From contig NC_087065.1 in the NCBI RefSeq assembly GCF_963678635.1, positions 55,456,397 to 55,520,396 of the forward strand: a stretch of DNA of 64,000 nt, written 5' to 3'. Below the pieces are notes generated by a model. It searched no databases and was not told the origin of the DNA. It saw only the letters and a program-made list of their open reading frames with translations. How positions within the stretch are numbered: position 1 is the first letter of the stretch; each line of letters opens with the position of its first letter. The translations under genes and the position numbers were made by a program. Source of the DNA: Symsagittifera roscoffensis. Its lineage: Eukaryota > Xenacoelomorpha > Acoela > Convolutidae. Positions 24,100-34,239 of the stretch are shown here, piece after piece.

Positions 24100-24579
24100 C
24101 TAAAGCCTATTTTTTATAGCTTTTCGAGCTTTGAGTGGTAAGCGGTTCCGCTTCTTACGCGTCTTAAAGATATTAAGATTAGCGCTATAATGCCTTAGAA
24201 GGAGGAGAGTCTTTAACTCAAGGGAAGGAGGCTGGTGAAGCTCTTTGTGCTTCTCAATTAGTACCTGGTCTTTAGCCTTACGCTTAGAGATAAAGTCATT
24301 GACGACGCTCAGAACGAGAATACCTGTTAAAACTAAACTTTCCCGTATATCCTCGGTTCCGTTCCGTCTTCAGTATACGATCGCACTAATATTTGTCCTA
24401 TAATTTAAAAACAAATTAACAAGTTGCTCACTACTTAGCTTGCGGTTATTGTACATGCAGTGCCTACTCATCGAGTTATTAATGGCATCGTGCCAAATTA
24501 CAAGGTCTTTACGGTGAGACAAGTAGCGATGAAGGTAGTACTGTGTTATGTTCTGATAGTCGCTAGCGTTAAAGTTCAA
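24100..24579 (-). pseudogene. ORF relic of unknown family inside the Pao leader
   Basis: Minus-strand frame 24579-24370 begins MNFNASDYQNITQYY and includes DLVIWHDAINNSM and RTNISAIVY. After a frame change near 24360 a second segment (GILVLSVVNDFISKRKAKDQ, then LHQPPSLELKTLLLLRHY) runs to TAG at 24100. The two pieces together look like one coding region of about 150 residues with a basic C-terminus (KTRKKRNRLPLKARKA). It matches none of gag, protease, RT, RNase H or integrase. The combination of a WHDxxNNS block and a basic tail reminds me of transposon-associated ORFs in other invertebrates, but I cannot name the family. Confidence 0.45.
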
Positions 24580-25584
24580 GCTTAAACCTGGCTTTGTAAA
24601 GCAAGTATTTTTTGATGCGCTTCTGGGACGGAGCGAGAAGTTTTCGAAGCGCGTGATCCAAGGAACTAGCTCCTAGAATGAATACAATACACTTAACGGA
24701 ACTATGTGACGGCTACCTTACGCTTAAGTACCAATGCGGTTGGAAAAAAAGTAAATCGGTTGAACACCAACAACACACACGGAGTAAACGTAGATGAAAG
24801 ATTTCATTTTAACTTACTTAATATAACCGTACCTGACCACTTAACATTACTGTCACGCAACGAAGTCAATAATCGGACGGGCTGAAACGGCTTTGAGTGA
24901 CTTGAACCGAACTGGCTTTCAATTTCACCAAAGGTGGGTGGGTGATCAGGCAAATTGGTTAAGTTCCAACAACAGACGCGGAAGAAACCTGAGGATGACA
25001 AAACTCAATCTAATTTGCCTGATATTTCGCTACCAGACCACTTAACATAAGGTTGGTGTCATATTACAGCACAGTTTCGCAGAAATCTGGGGATTTTTTG
25101 AGGATTTTCTGACAATTTTTTACTTTTTCACAAAACTTTTCGGAAAAATTTGATCAACGAGTTCGAGTCATAAACCAATCCAAAAACTAGTCCAGTACCT
25201 CTTGTCTATGCTAATTTCACGGATTAATATTCCGTTCACATATATCCAAAAAAACTTTGGTATCGAAAAAAATGTCAAGTATATTGTTTATATACCGAAT
25301 TTAAGATATTTCAGTTCAACCGAACTGTCCAAAAATTTTGGGTATTGAGAAAAGTTACCTGGTGCTAGCTTGCGGAAAAAAATCTAGCATATAGTATATC
25401 GTATAAAAACTTATAGCAAAATTAGAGTTTTAAATGTTTTTTGGAACCTTCTTACAGTTTTGGAGAATTAGGAAATTGGCGTCACCGGTTGTTTGGAGAA
25501 GTGTCTCCAAGACCTCATCTGATTTCGGTGTAAGATATTCCTCGGGCAATAGCTCTGTATCACCAACGTCTGCGTTGCCTTCGT

Positions 25585-25830
25585 TTCGGGACCACGTATC
25601 GTCTTGGATTTTTGGGACCAAATCTCGTCTGGGAGTTTCGGGACCACGTCTCGTCTCACAGCCTTCTCGACCACGCCTCGTCTGAGAGATTAATGAGCAA
25701 CGGGACCACTATGGCTCTCGACCGTGGAGAACAAGCTATATCAACTAAGGTTTGTCAGAGTAATGAGCAGTGGGGCCACGTCTTCTCTCCGAGTAGCTCT
25801 CGACCAAGGAGAACAAGCTATCACCACATC
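25585..25830. repeat. Degenerate short tandem repeats in the Pao leader
   Basis: Several imperfect copies of GGGACCACGTCTCGTCT-like text lie near 25585-25685, followed by two copies of TCTCGACC-GGAGAACAAGCTAT near 25718 and 25796. They are non-coding and may contribute to leader RNA structure or be simple expansion. Confidence 0.5.
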
Positions 25831-25934
25831 TGACTGAACTGCTTTCTGAATGAACTGCTTTCGATACTATGCTACACTGTAGAATACTGCTCCCTCAGTT
25901 AGAGAATACTGTCCCTCTGCTACAGAATCGTTTT

Positions 25935-25949
25935 CCTTGTGGGGCGCCA
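25935..25949 (-). promoter_or_regulatory. Primer-binding-like site of BEL/Pao
   Basis: In element sense the 5' LTR is followed, after a 3-base spacer, by TGGCGCCCCACAAGG. It begins with TGG, complementary to a tRNA CCA end. Which tRNA cannot be decided from this window. Confidence 0.6.
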
Positions 25950-25952
25950 AAA

Positions 25953-26410
25953 TGTGCGCTCAATCTCCATAGACTAGATAAAACGGCTCGGAAAATAATG
26001 TTTAACTCGTATTCTCGGCAATACAGACATTCATCTTCATTAATTTATAAATAAGCCAAAAACTCACATAATTGATGTTCATATTTTCCAACAATATTCA
26101 GCTCCAATAAACAAACGGCGCAAGCTAGCCACAAGAACCGGTCGGTAATGTCCTTGAGACAAATTGCTTTTTGTGGCGGTCAACCTTAATCAAGGCTGAA
26201 ACGAATTAGAACCAAAAACAGTTAAAATAAGATGTAACCCCGTTCTTAGTATATTAATATATAGGCAGGTGGGCGACTCGAACCTACGTCAACTGGCAAG
26301 TTTGTATAGTCGGGACGTTAGCTTAGGCCGCTCGAACAACTATGCTTATGGTTGCTAAATTTTGGTCCAATCAAATGCATTTATACTCTCACTTACATTT
26401 GATTGCAACA
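25953..26410 (-). repeat. 5' LTR of the full BEL/Pao element
   Basis: 458 bp, similar over its whole length to the 3' LTR with visible divergence (for example CTCCATAGAC for CTCCGTAAAC). It is followed on the right by TGTAC, the target duplication. Confidence 0.9.
26260..26345 (-). promoter_or_regulatory. tRNA-like segment in 5' LTR, decayed A box
   Basis: The B box is GGTTCGAGTCG (26274-26284, minus), and the A-box position (26328-26338) reads TGTTCGAGCGG, so the 5' LTR copy has lost more of the pol III consensus than the 3' copies. Confidence 0.5.
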
Positions 26411-26530
26411 TGTACATTCAACAACAAGTAGAGCCAGTGACTTGGATGCTGATTTTGAGTGTTTTGCTTTCACAGCTTTAAGTATCATTGAGTGAATGAC
26501 CAGTGAAGCAACACAATTTTTATTTGGCGC
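26411..26530 (+). pseudogene. Right-hand remainder of the polymerase-B-like target
   Basis: After the TGTAC duplication one plus frame reads LDADFECFAFTALS (D-x-D at 26445-26453) and then a stop. In protein-primed type-B polymerases a MDTDSxYxAL block follows the FYYDFL block that lies left of the LTR, so the position and pattern fit a Pao insertion between these two blocks. The match is decayed and short; on its own it would not be convincing. Confidence 0.35.
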
Positions 26531-27540
26531 AAAAATTGTTGTGAAATAAAGTTGTTGCGAAAAATTACAGTGAAATAGATTGTCTGCCAAAGGAAGTTTT
26601 TTTCACAACATAATTGTTGCGGCAATTAGAAAAAATTGGATAATAAAGGTTTGTTTGATTAGTCAATCCTACTTTACATAAATAGATTGATATAGCAAGA
26701 AAGATTTTAATTTAATGTTTACCACTTTTAATATAAAACCATGCAAAGGTGTCAATTGCGGTGACCGAATAGTTGAAAACCAGATCAAAACATATGACCA
26801 AAATGAAACTCTTTTTTTTTCTATTGTAAGCGCCGAGTTCTAAAAAATCGAATTTCTATGAAACCTTTGAAAATGTAATTTTTAAATGAAATTTCAAGTG
26901 CTTTAATTTGCATTATTTTTAGGAGGTGAAACTTTTTTTGTAAATTTTGCAATCACAAAAAATTTGCACGCTACGATGAATTGGGTATTTTTAATTAATT
27001 AATCTTGAATCTGAAATATGAAAAAGTCAATTTTCAAATCAAACAGTAATTGTTATCAATTGCTTGAAACAATTTTCTAGGCAAGAACAGCTTTTTTGAA
27101 GTATCATGGAACTGTTTGTTTTTCTTCAGTGCGGCAAGTTTGACTTTGTGCCAAATTGATCGAAACACTAAACTTCATGTGAAAAAAGTAGACATGTCAA
27201 TGATTTTTTCGCAAAACTGTTTGAAAAACTGTCTGCAATGTTCGCAAAAATTGTCAGTTTTAAAACAGTAAACAAAAGGTTATAATCGGCTGAAACGGAT
27301 TAAAAAGGATTTCTCCAAATCTATTTAATATTTTATTAACGGATATTTTGTCCCAAATCATAAATTTTCTTGCCAAAAAACAAAATAATTTCGATTAAAA
27401 TAATCTATTTCGGATTCTCGCTTCTCGAAACTAATTGATCATATTGACAATTTATTTCGTTTCTTGGTCTGTAATTTACCTTAGTAGTCACAGATTATGT
27501 TTGTCTCGCGAATTTGTTATGCTCAACTATTAACCTTTTT

Positions 27541-27770
27541 AGGCGGCACTACTCATGATGGATGGCGCGTCCAGACAATTCGGCCAAAAACAATTCAGCG
27601 AATTTGAAATTCAGACAATTCAGCCAATAATAGTGACAGCCGCAGTCGCGCCAGCGTGTTGAGAGCTTGCCAACAGAGGGTAGGACTTTTTACGAAATTT
27701 AGAGCCGGTTATCGCTGCGAAGCTGCGAAGCGCGCGTAGCGCGCCCACCGGCGACCTTAAACCGAGAAAT
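27541..27770. other. GC-rich patch with reiterated CAGACAATTCGGCC motif
   Basis: A sharp local rise in G and C within AT-rich DNA, including GAAGCGCGCGTAGCGCGCCC, which can fold on itself. Upstream, CAGACAATTCGGCC, CAATTCAGCG and CAGACAATTCAGCC are near-repeats. It may be the end of a transposable element. No ORF is seen. Confidence 0.45.
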
Positions 27771-27919
27771 AACTCCAATTCCGACTTTTTTCTTTCGAAT
27801 CTAGCGTTTTGTAATCAGCGTTTTCAGCCTTTGGAATCTAGCGTTTTCAGCCAATCAGAATTGAGTATGCAAAATCTCAAAAAATTGCAAAAGTTTCAAA
27901 TTTGGCTAGTATTTCATTC

Positions 27920-27985
27920 AAACAGGCCATAAAAACAGGCCATCAAAACAGGCCATCAATACAGGCCATCATAACTAAAATTGAG
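27920..27985. repeat. Short tandem repeat of AACAGGCCAT
   Basis: Four consecutive imperfect 16-17-bp units, each containing ACAGGCCAT(C/A)A. Confidence 0.85.
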
Positions 27986-28359
27986 CGACAGCAAAATCAG
28001 CAGAAAAATGAATTTTCATTTAGTGCCAGATCTAAAACGCAATGAAAAAAAACCTATTTCTAAAAGGATACAATTTTGAAACTTCGAAAAACAAAACAAA
28101 AAATTAATCGATATCTGCTCCAATTATAGAGCAGAACATGCCTTTATATCAGTTTCAGCTGATTTTGATTTTGATTGTGTGCAAAAACCGTTTAGCGAAT
28201 AAGAACGACTAACAATTCTGATTGGTTGAAAATTTTCCATCAATTGGTTCCTCCAGTATGAGAATAGCCCCTCCATTCTACTTGGATACCGGATTGATTC
28301 TGGCATCAATCAAAACAAGTCAAAATGTTTTATTAAAACGGTTTTTTAGGTTTTTGCAA

Positions 28360-28490
28360 GCTAACAGTAACTCCAGCAATTAGTGAAACTATCTCTCATT
28401 TTTTGTAGTAGGTCTTAAGAAAACCGATATTACTCAAGCAACTAGTGAAATTGTCTCTCATTTTTTGTTCTAAATCTCTAGAAAACCAAA
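28360..28490. repeat. Two-copy imperfect tandem duplication
   Basis: The text AGTGAAACTATCTCTCATTT recurs as AGTGAAATTGTCTCTCATTT about 65 bases later, each followed by TTTTGT and, further on, AAGAAAACC or AGAAAACC. Confidence 0.65.
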
Positions 28491-29198
28491 GCAATTTGAA
28501 ACACTTTTCATCTTCAGGCGTTCTTTCATAGGCCCCATTGAAGCCCCTAACTTTTTCAATTCATCCGGAAAGGTTTTTAAACAAAACTAGTAAATAGTTA
28601 GGAGGGCACATATTTCCGTAACGAATTTCTCGGGCACCGACCTATTAGTATGTGTGCATATAATTAAGAACATTTGAACAGTTGCAGTTGACTCGTTCGC
28701 TTGGCACACAAGCTTGTCGATACGCCCCCAAAATTCCCAATTTTTGCAATATGTACTACGTGGAAATTTCGGTTCAGTACAAGAATGCCGGAAAAAAGTG
28801 AAATATGGAAACATAGTTATTTTCAAAACAAGAATTTTCAAGGATAAAAGAAAAGATAAAGCTGTAAAAACTAGTTAATAAGATCTAAAAAAAACTTAAG
28901 AAAAATGTTATTTGGTACAATTTTGATCCCGGTTAATTGGTAAGTCGGATTATTGCATTAGAATCGGTTAAAGCATATTAAACGTGTCTGCTTTCTGTAT
29001 CATTGTCTGCGGTGGCAGGTCAATGAGGAGAATGTTCAAAGAGCAGAAATGGCCTAACAGTAGAAGAATCTCTTCAACTATTTCTCCATTTTTGCAAATG
29101 TGGCAGAATTGTTGCCAATCACAATTAACACATGGTTAATGTTGAATTAGTTCGACATAGAGTCGGCACATCGTATTACAGATTTATAGAATAATAAG

Positions 29199-29372
29199 GG
29201 ACGGCTACGTAAATAGGACGACAGACCACTAAGACGACAAGACATTGAGACAACAAATGAGCGTTAAAACAACTAAATAAGCTAGAAATTAAGCGGTTAT
29301 ATTTCTGAGAAAGTGTCGTCTTAAAGTCCCGCCAAAAACGGTTGTCGTTTTTTTTTTTGCCGGACACTGGAA
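29199..29372. mobile_element. MITE family B, copy 1
   Basis: A short non-coding element. Its left part has reiterated GACGACA (AGGACGACAGACC, AAGACGACAAGACATT), and its right part is the inverse (TGTCGTCTTAAAGTCCCGCC, GTTGTCG) ending GCCGGACACTGG. A second copy is at 32256-32474. The ends are eroded and no target duplication is clear. Confidence 0.55.
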
Positions 29373-29450
29373 AAAACAAGCATTAGAATCATCAATATGA
29401 CAATTGAAATAAAAAAGTAATACATGAAGTACTTTTAGCTTAGTATAATT

Positions 29451-29832
29451 TCGTAGACTTCAAGCCAAATTCTAAAATTAGGGACTTCAAGCCGATTTAT
29501 TCCTCATAAAATCATGAAATATGATTAATTTTAAAACTTTTTTCGAATCAATTCTCAATTTCATGACTTTTTTTTTATTTTTTGGCGCTTTCATATGATT
29601 TAAGCCTCCAAATGATGATTAGGAAAGTTGAAAAAAAAACACGGCTGAAATCTTTTTCATGTTAGTAATTTATGCATTTCAAATTTTGGCTGATGATATC
29701 AACGGATGCCAATCCTAATTGTTATGAATATGGGTTAAACTTGTCTAAATTTTTGAGAAGCAACGTTTTACAGATGAAAAATAATGATTTGAGGTGCTAA
29801 TACAGTTTAACTTTCGGCCTGAAAGCCCTTCC
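29451..29832. mobile_element. MITE family A, copy 1 (ends eroded)
   Basis: Aligns over its length with the better copy at 36309-36766. It begins with two spaced ACTTCAAGCCRA motifs and ends with a single inverse motif, CGGCCTGAAAGCCCTT. Non-coding. Confidence 0.7.
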
Positions 29833-29939
29833 ATTTGAAATCACGTCGGCTAGTTGTCCGAGATGAGAACACGTGTGTACGTTCATCAATTTTCTTAAAA
29901 GAAATATTTGAAAAAAAAACTTCCCCGACCGAGGTTGTT

Positions 29940-30640
29940 GTTTTATCGTCAGATGGTCGCGACCAAAGTAGCTGATTTCAGACCGACGCAACCAAAAATT
30001 GGGACTGAGCCAAAATGTCCCCGGCCAGCGCGACCGAACGAAAAGCTACCGCGACTGAAGAAAAACGCCCCAAAGAGTTAGACACAGTTAGAACAATCGA
30101 CCGAGGAGTTTTTTTACAACCAAAAACTGAACAGAAAAAAAAACGATCGATACCCGTACCGAGTTATTAACTTTCTGCTTTGACCAGGGTGACCAAAAGC
30201 AACTATATTTCGACCTGCGCGACCAAGAAAAACGAATATATTTCAACCGGCACGACTGAAAACAACTATGTTTCGAACGGCACGACCAAGAGCTTCTATT
30301 TTTCGACCAAAATCGCTGAACTGTATATGTTTCAACCAAATTCGACCGAGTAAAAAAAATTCGACCAAGCTCGACTGAGGAGTAACATTTCAAACGAGTT
30401 CGACTGAGGAAGGTATTTGACTGAGAAAAAGATTTCGACTACGTTGGACCGGGAAAAACGTTTCGACTGAGTTTGACCCATCGTTTTATCGACCGAGAAG
30501 CGTTTCGACTAAGAAAAAAAAACATTTTGACTGTGGTCGACCGGGGCAAAAATTTTGACTGAGTTCAGTCCATAATTTTTTTCGACCAAGAAAAAACACT
30601 TTGATTGCGTTTGACTGTTAAATAGGTTTTATCCGCAAAA
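29940..30640. repeat. CGACC/CGACTGAG-rich degenerate repeat region
   Basis: TTTCGACC, CGACCGAG and CGACTGAG motifs recur every 15-35 bases with variable spacers such as GAAAAA. The motif is related to the GACC...CGACTAA monomers of the satellite starting at 30760. No ORF survives. Confidence 0.7.
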
Positions 30641-30671
30641 ATCAGATAAATTTTAATTACTATAAGAATAT

Positions 30672-31945
30672 TTTTAGCTTTGAAGTAAACGCTGGCTGTT
30701 TATCCATTAAATAATTCTGTTTATTTGATGACTATTCCTTAACGTTTGGCGGCTTATCTTTTGATCAGGCCGAGACTAATTTTTCGACCATGCCACTACT
30801 AATTTTTTACTATGCCGCGACTAAATTTTCGATCATGCTGCAACTAATTTTTCGACCATGCCGCGACTAATCTTTCAACCATGCCCTTGACTAAACTTTC
30901 CAACAAGCCGCGACTAACTTTTTGACCACGCTACGAATAGTTGTTTGACTATGCCGCGACTAATTATTTGACCACGCCTTGGCCAATTTTTTTTTACCAC
31001 CCTTCGACTTATTTTTGACCATGACGCCACTAATTTTTTGTCAATGTCGCGACTAATTTTTTTTACTACACCGCGATTCTTTTGTCGACCATGCTGCGAC
31101 TTATTTGTTGAGTATAGTTTTTGACCATGCTGCGACTATTTTTTTGACCACGCCGCGACTCTTTTCTTTCGACCATGCCGCGACTAAATTTAGGACCATG
31201 CCATGACTATTTTCTAGACCATGCCGCGACTAATGTTTTTACTATGCCACAACTAATTGTTTGACCACGCCGCGACTCTTTTTTCGACCATGCTGCGACT
31301 TATTTTTTGAGTATAGTGCGACCATTTTTTTGGTTAGGCCGCGACAAAATTTTCAACCATGCTGCGACTATTTTTTTGACCACGCCGCGACTCTTTTCTT
31401 TCGACCATGCCGCGACTAAATTTAGGACCATGCTACGACTATTTTCTAGACCATGCCGCGACTAAGTTTTTTACTATGCCACGACTAATTGTTTGACCAC
31501 GCCGCGACTCTTTTTTCGACCATGCTGCGACTTATTTTTTGAGTATAGTGCGACCATTTTTTTGGTTAGGCCGCGACAAAGTTTTCAACCATGCTGCGAC
31601 TATTTTTTTGACCACACCGCGATTCTTTTCTTTCGACCATGCCGCGACTAAATTTAGGACCATGCCACGACTATTTTCTAGACCATGCCGCGACTAATAT
31701 TTTTACTATGCCACGACTAATTGTTTGACCACGCCGCGACTAATTTTTTGACCACTCCGCGACTAATTTTTCGACCATGCCGCGACTGAATTTAGAACCA
31801 TGCCACGACTTATTTCTAGACCATGCCGCGACTAATTACCTTAAGAATTTTTTAGCTTTGAAGTAAACGCTGGCTGTTTATCATTCAAATGTTTCAATTT
31901 ATTTGATGACTATTCCTTAAAGCTCGGCGGCTTATCTTTTGACCA
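30672..31945. repeat. Direct repeat pair flanking the satellite array
   Basis: A segment of about 95 bp starting TTTTAGCTTTGAAGTAAACG and ending GGCGGCTTATCTTTTGA occurs at about 30672-30770 and again at about 31850-31945, enclosing the array. This fits an expansion or duplication event that included unique flanking DNA. Confidence 0.75.
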
Positions 31946-32010
31946 GGCCGCAAATAATTTTTTGACCATGCCGCGACTAGTTTTTAATCATTGCGACCGA
32001 GAAACGCTAT
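30760..32010. repeat. Satellite array of GACCATGCCGCGACTAATTT monomers
   Basis: Dozens of monomers of roughly 20-27 bp, each with GACCA(T/C)GCCGCGACT and a T-rich spacer. A higher-order period is visible: the marker GAGTATAGT occurs at about 31110, 31309 and 31541, the last two 232 bases apart with matching monomer variants between them. Monomer lengths vary and stops occur, so it is not coding. It is not a CRISPR: spacers are not unique and the context is eukaryotic. Confidence 0.9.
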
Positions 32011-32255
32011 TTACAGACTCAGTCAACTATTAATTTTTCGAACATACCCTGACTAATTTAGCGACCATCGCGACCGACGAAGTCGAAAAATTAATCGTGG
32101 ACCTCGACCCGTAATGATTAAGGTTATTTATGCATAATTTGTTCAATTACGTTCAAAAATTTGACCTTTATAAATACTTAACTCATCGATTTGTAGCTGG
32201 CTCAGTTCACTTATTTTGAGTTTCTCTGCTTTTAGACCGTGGCCCAAATGATCAA

Positions 32256-32474
32256 TACCCCTAAAAAAGAGCTAGCTAATAAGACGACAGGCCGTTATTA
32301 CGACAAGACATTAAGACGATAAATAAAAGTTAACACATGTAAAATGAGCAGTTCGAATTAAAGTGGTTTAGGTTTCTCAAAAATCCAATGTGGAGATTGC
32401 GGTTAGCGTCGTCTTAAAGTCCCATCAAAAATGGTTGTCGTCTTAACGAGTGTCATCTTAACTGCCGGTAACCC
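32256..32474. mobile_element. MITE family B, copy 2
   Basis: The left part has AATAAGACGACAGGCCGTTA and ACGACAAGACATTAAGACGA. The right part has the inverse GTCGTCTTAAAGTCCC and GTTGTCGTCTTAA, ending TGCCGGTAACC just before a 12-C run. Non-coding. Confidence 0.65.
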
Positions 32475-32682
32475 CCCCCCCCCAAACAAAATGAACCCAG
32501 TGAACAGTCTCCCCTCCCCCACTAAAACTTAATGAGATGTTCAAGTAAATAAGCTTGCATGTACTATGCTCATGTGCGGTTCGCTGAAAAAAAATACTTT
32601 GAACCAAACAACAATCTCCCCATTAAATTGATTTGGGGGAGGGAGATATTGTTCACTTGGTCTTAGACCCTTTCTGTGGTGC
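32475..32682. other. Short unannotated stretch left of the Gypsy relic
   Basis: Contains a C-rich run (CTCCCCTCCCCC) and its near inverse TTGGGGGAGGGAG at 32633, which could pair. No gene. Confidence 0.4.
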
Positions 32683-32935
32683 TGTCATCCGGCACGGATC
32701 GATAAACCCTGATATATTTGATAGTTACATTTATGCTTAGCTCACCATGTGAGTCAAAGTTATGTTTGGTCATTTGACCTTGTAAGACGCTAAGCCACTG
32801 ATCGATATGAGCAGTAGCTCAGACAATAATAAATGGTTTTAAGAAACAGTTGTTTTGTCACGGTTACGCTAGAGACCTCGTTTATCAACCCGTTTAGATT
32901 CAGTAATCAACACGCTCATACTTACAGGTATGACA
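32683..32935 (+). repeat. 5' LTR of the reduced Gypsy element
   Basis: TG...CA, 253 bp, diverged from the 3' LTR by several indels and substitutions, so the insertion is not recent. Confidence 0.85.
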
Positions 32936-32952
32936 TGGTGCATCCAGCAGGG
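32936..32952 (+). promoter_or_regulatory. Primer-binding-like site
   Basis: TGGTGCATCCAGCAGGG begins at the first base after the LTR, with the TGG expected to pair with a tRNA CCA end. Confidence 0.6.
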
Positions 32953-33289
32953 TATTCAAAAAATCCGTTGAGTATTAATTCGTTTTAGGAGAAGGCTTCA
33001 GCTGAACCACCTTTAGAGTGGTCTAAATGGGTAGCAATACTTGAGATGGCGGTGTTTGAAAATATGGAATTGAGGTACGAATCATGCTAAGAGCTAGACC
33101 AGCACCAATCGAACCAGCAGAACCTTTTTATGAAGTCAAAATAACTAGTGAGACGGAGGCGCAGAAGAAAAACCGTGACGTTAGAAAACAAGTAAAACGA
33201 GTCGGTTGGGAAAATCGCGTGTAAAAAGCCCGCGAAAAAATAGTGTTGTGTAATTCGTTCGATTGGGACGAGGCGGATGCGAAAGTCCG

Positions 33290-34032
33290 CAGTTATCTTT
33301 GACTATGTCTTTGCGCAGAGGGGCAACGACAGATCCAACAAAAGAAACCAAACCTCGACCTGCACACCGTCACCACAAAAAACTTTATGACGATTTTAGA
33401 AGATAATTTTGTGACCACCAGAATCTTAGCATTCGGGCGGTACAACTTTATCTGTCGAAAACAAAAGAAAACAGAAAGCCTTGAACAATTCCACGCGGAC
33501 TTAATTGAACTGGCTTCAAGAGCCGATTGCGGAGATCGAGAGGACGAGTGGGTGAGAGACATGTTCACTGCCCACCTGCACAACAAAAAAGTTGCGGAAG
33601 AACTATTAACTGCAACAGCTAGTCCTCAACACGCATACGAATAAGCAATCCGCCAAAAAAAGGTGTCGAATATAGTCGAACCATGAAGACAACCCCATTC
33701 TGAGGCCAAATAGCAGGAACCAATACACTACATCATTCCAAGTGGTCGCAAAAACTACACAAACAGTCAAAATTCGTAGAGAGGTCAGGGCGGATCTCGA
33801 AGCAGACCATATACTCGTGGGACACATAATAAAAAGAGTTCAGAAATCACGATCTACTAATTATAATACACAAAAGCAGTGTTACAAGTGCGGCAACCAG
33901 TTTGATCTAAATTACTTAGAGTCGTGTCCAGTAAAGTACAAAATTTGCTCAAAATCCACCAAGCGGGACCATTTTGCGAAAGTATGTCGATCTCCAAATG
34001 TCAATTACATGGAGGACCGAAATCACAAATAA
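33290..34032 (+). pseudogene. gag of the reduced Gypsy element
   Basis: One frame carries LCLCAEGQRQIQQ, then 33387-33644 with ESLEQFHADLIELASRADCG. This is parallel to ESLEQFHSVLSGLAARCDFG in the full Gypsy element at 40.9 kb, so it is the same capsid-like gag family. After stops near 33645-33740, 33742-34032 holds the knuckle region QCYKCGNQFDLNYLESCPVKYKICSKS. In the related element the corresponding second knuckle is complete; here a cysteine is lost. RNA packaging would be its role. The frame is interrupted at least twice. Confidence 0.75.
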
Positions 34033-34239
34033 CAAGAGGAAATAGAAACTGAGAGACAAGATACAGACAACGATTCAGTTGCGTTTGCAGAATTTACATC
34101 CAAAGACAGTTGGGAAGAATATCAAGTCAATAATTTTTCGGTTATAGCAATTTCAGAAGTTTTAGAGGTAAAAAATTCAGTTAGTTTGGCGGAAGATGAC
34201 ATCAACGGACATATTGTAAAACTGAAAACAAAAACAGAT

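Larger units (their letters stand above)
23958..25934 (-). other. Long 5' leader region of the Pao element
   Basis: About 2 kb separates the primer-binding-like site from the gag start. It is unusually long and contains an unrelated ORF relic (24100-24579), two similar TACCTGACCACTTAACAT-like segments near 24830 and 25035, and short degenerate repeats around 25585-25830. An insertion into the leader or a captured host segment are both possible. Confidence 0.6.
16971..26410 (-). mobile_element. Full-length BEL/Pao retrotransposon, inactivated
   Basis: About 9.4 kb between two LTRs (16971-17429 and 25953-26410; 459 and 458 bp). The order on the minus strand is 5' LTR, primer-binding-like site, a leader of about 2 kb, gag with coiled coil, DUF1759-like region and zinc knuckle, DUF1758-type aspartic protease, RT, RNase H, integrase, polypurine tract and 3' LTR. 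That order, with integrase last and the RPTVKL-type end, is diagnostic of BEL/Pao. Every domain carries frameshifts, stops or missing residues. The right flank TGTAC equals the left flank of copy 1, giving a 5-bp target duplication. Confidence 0.9.
26531..29198. other. Gene-free stretch with small repeats and a GC-rich patch
   Basis: No coding domain was found on either strand. It holds the GC-rich patch at 27541-27770, the tandem repeat at 27920-27985 and the duplication near 28360-28490, listed separately. Confidence 0.5.

Noticed and set aside
25434-25685. Ser-rich frames at 25.4-25.8 kb
   Set aside because: They arise from short repeats (GACCACGTCTCGTCT) in the Pao leader and are open in several frames at once.
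30760-32010. CRISPR array
   Set aside because: The units are tandem monomers with related, not unique, spacers, in eukaryotic DNA with no cas-like genes.
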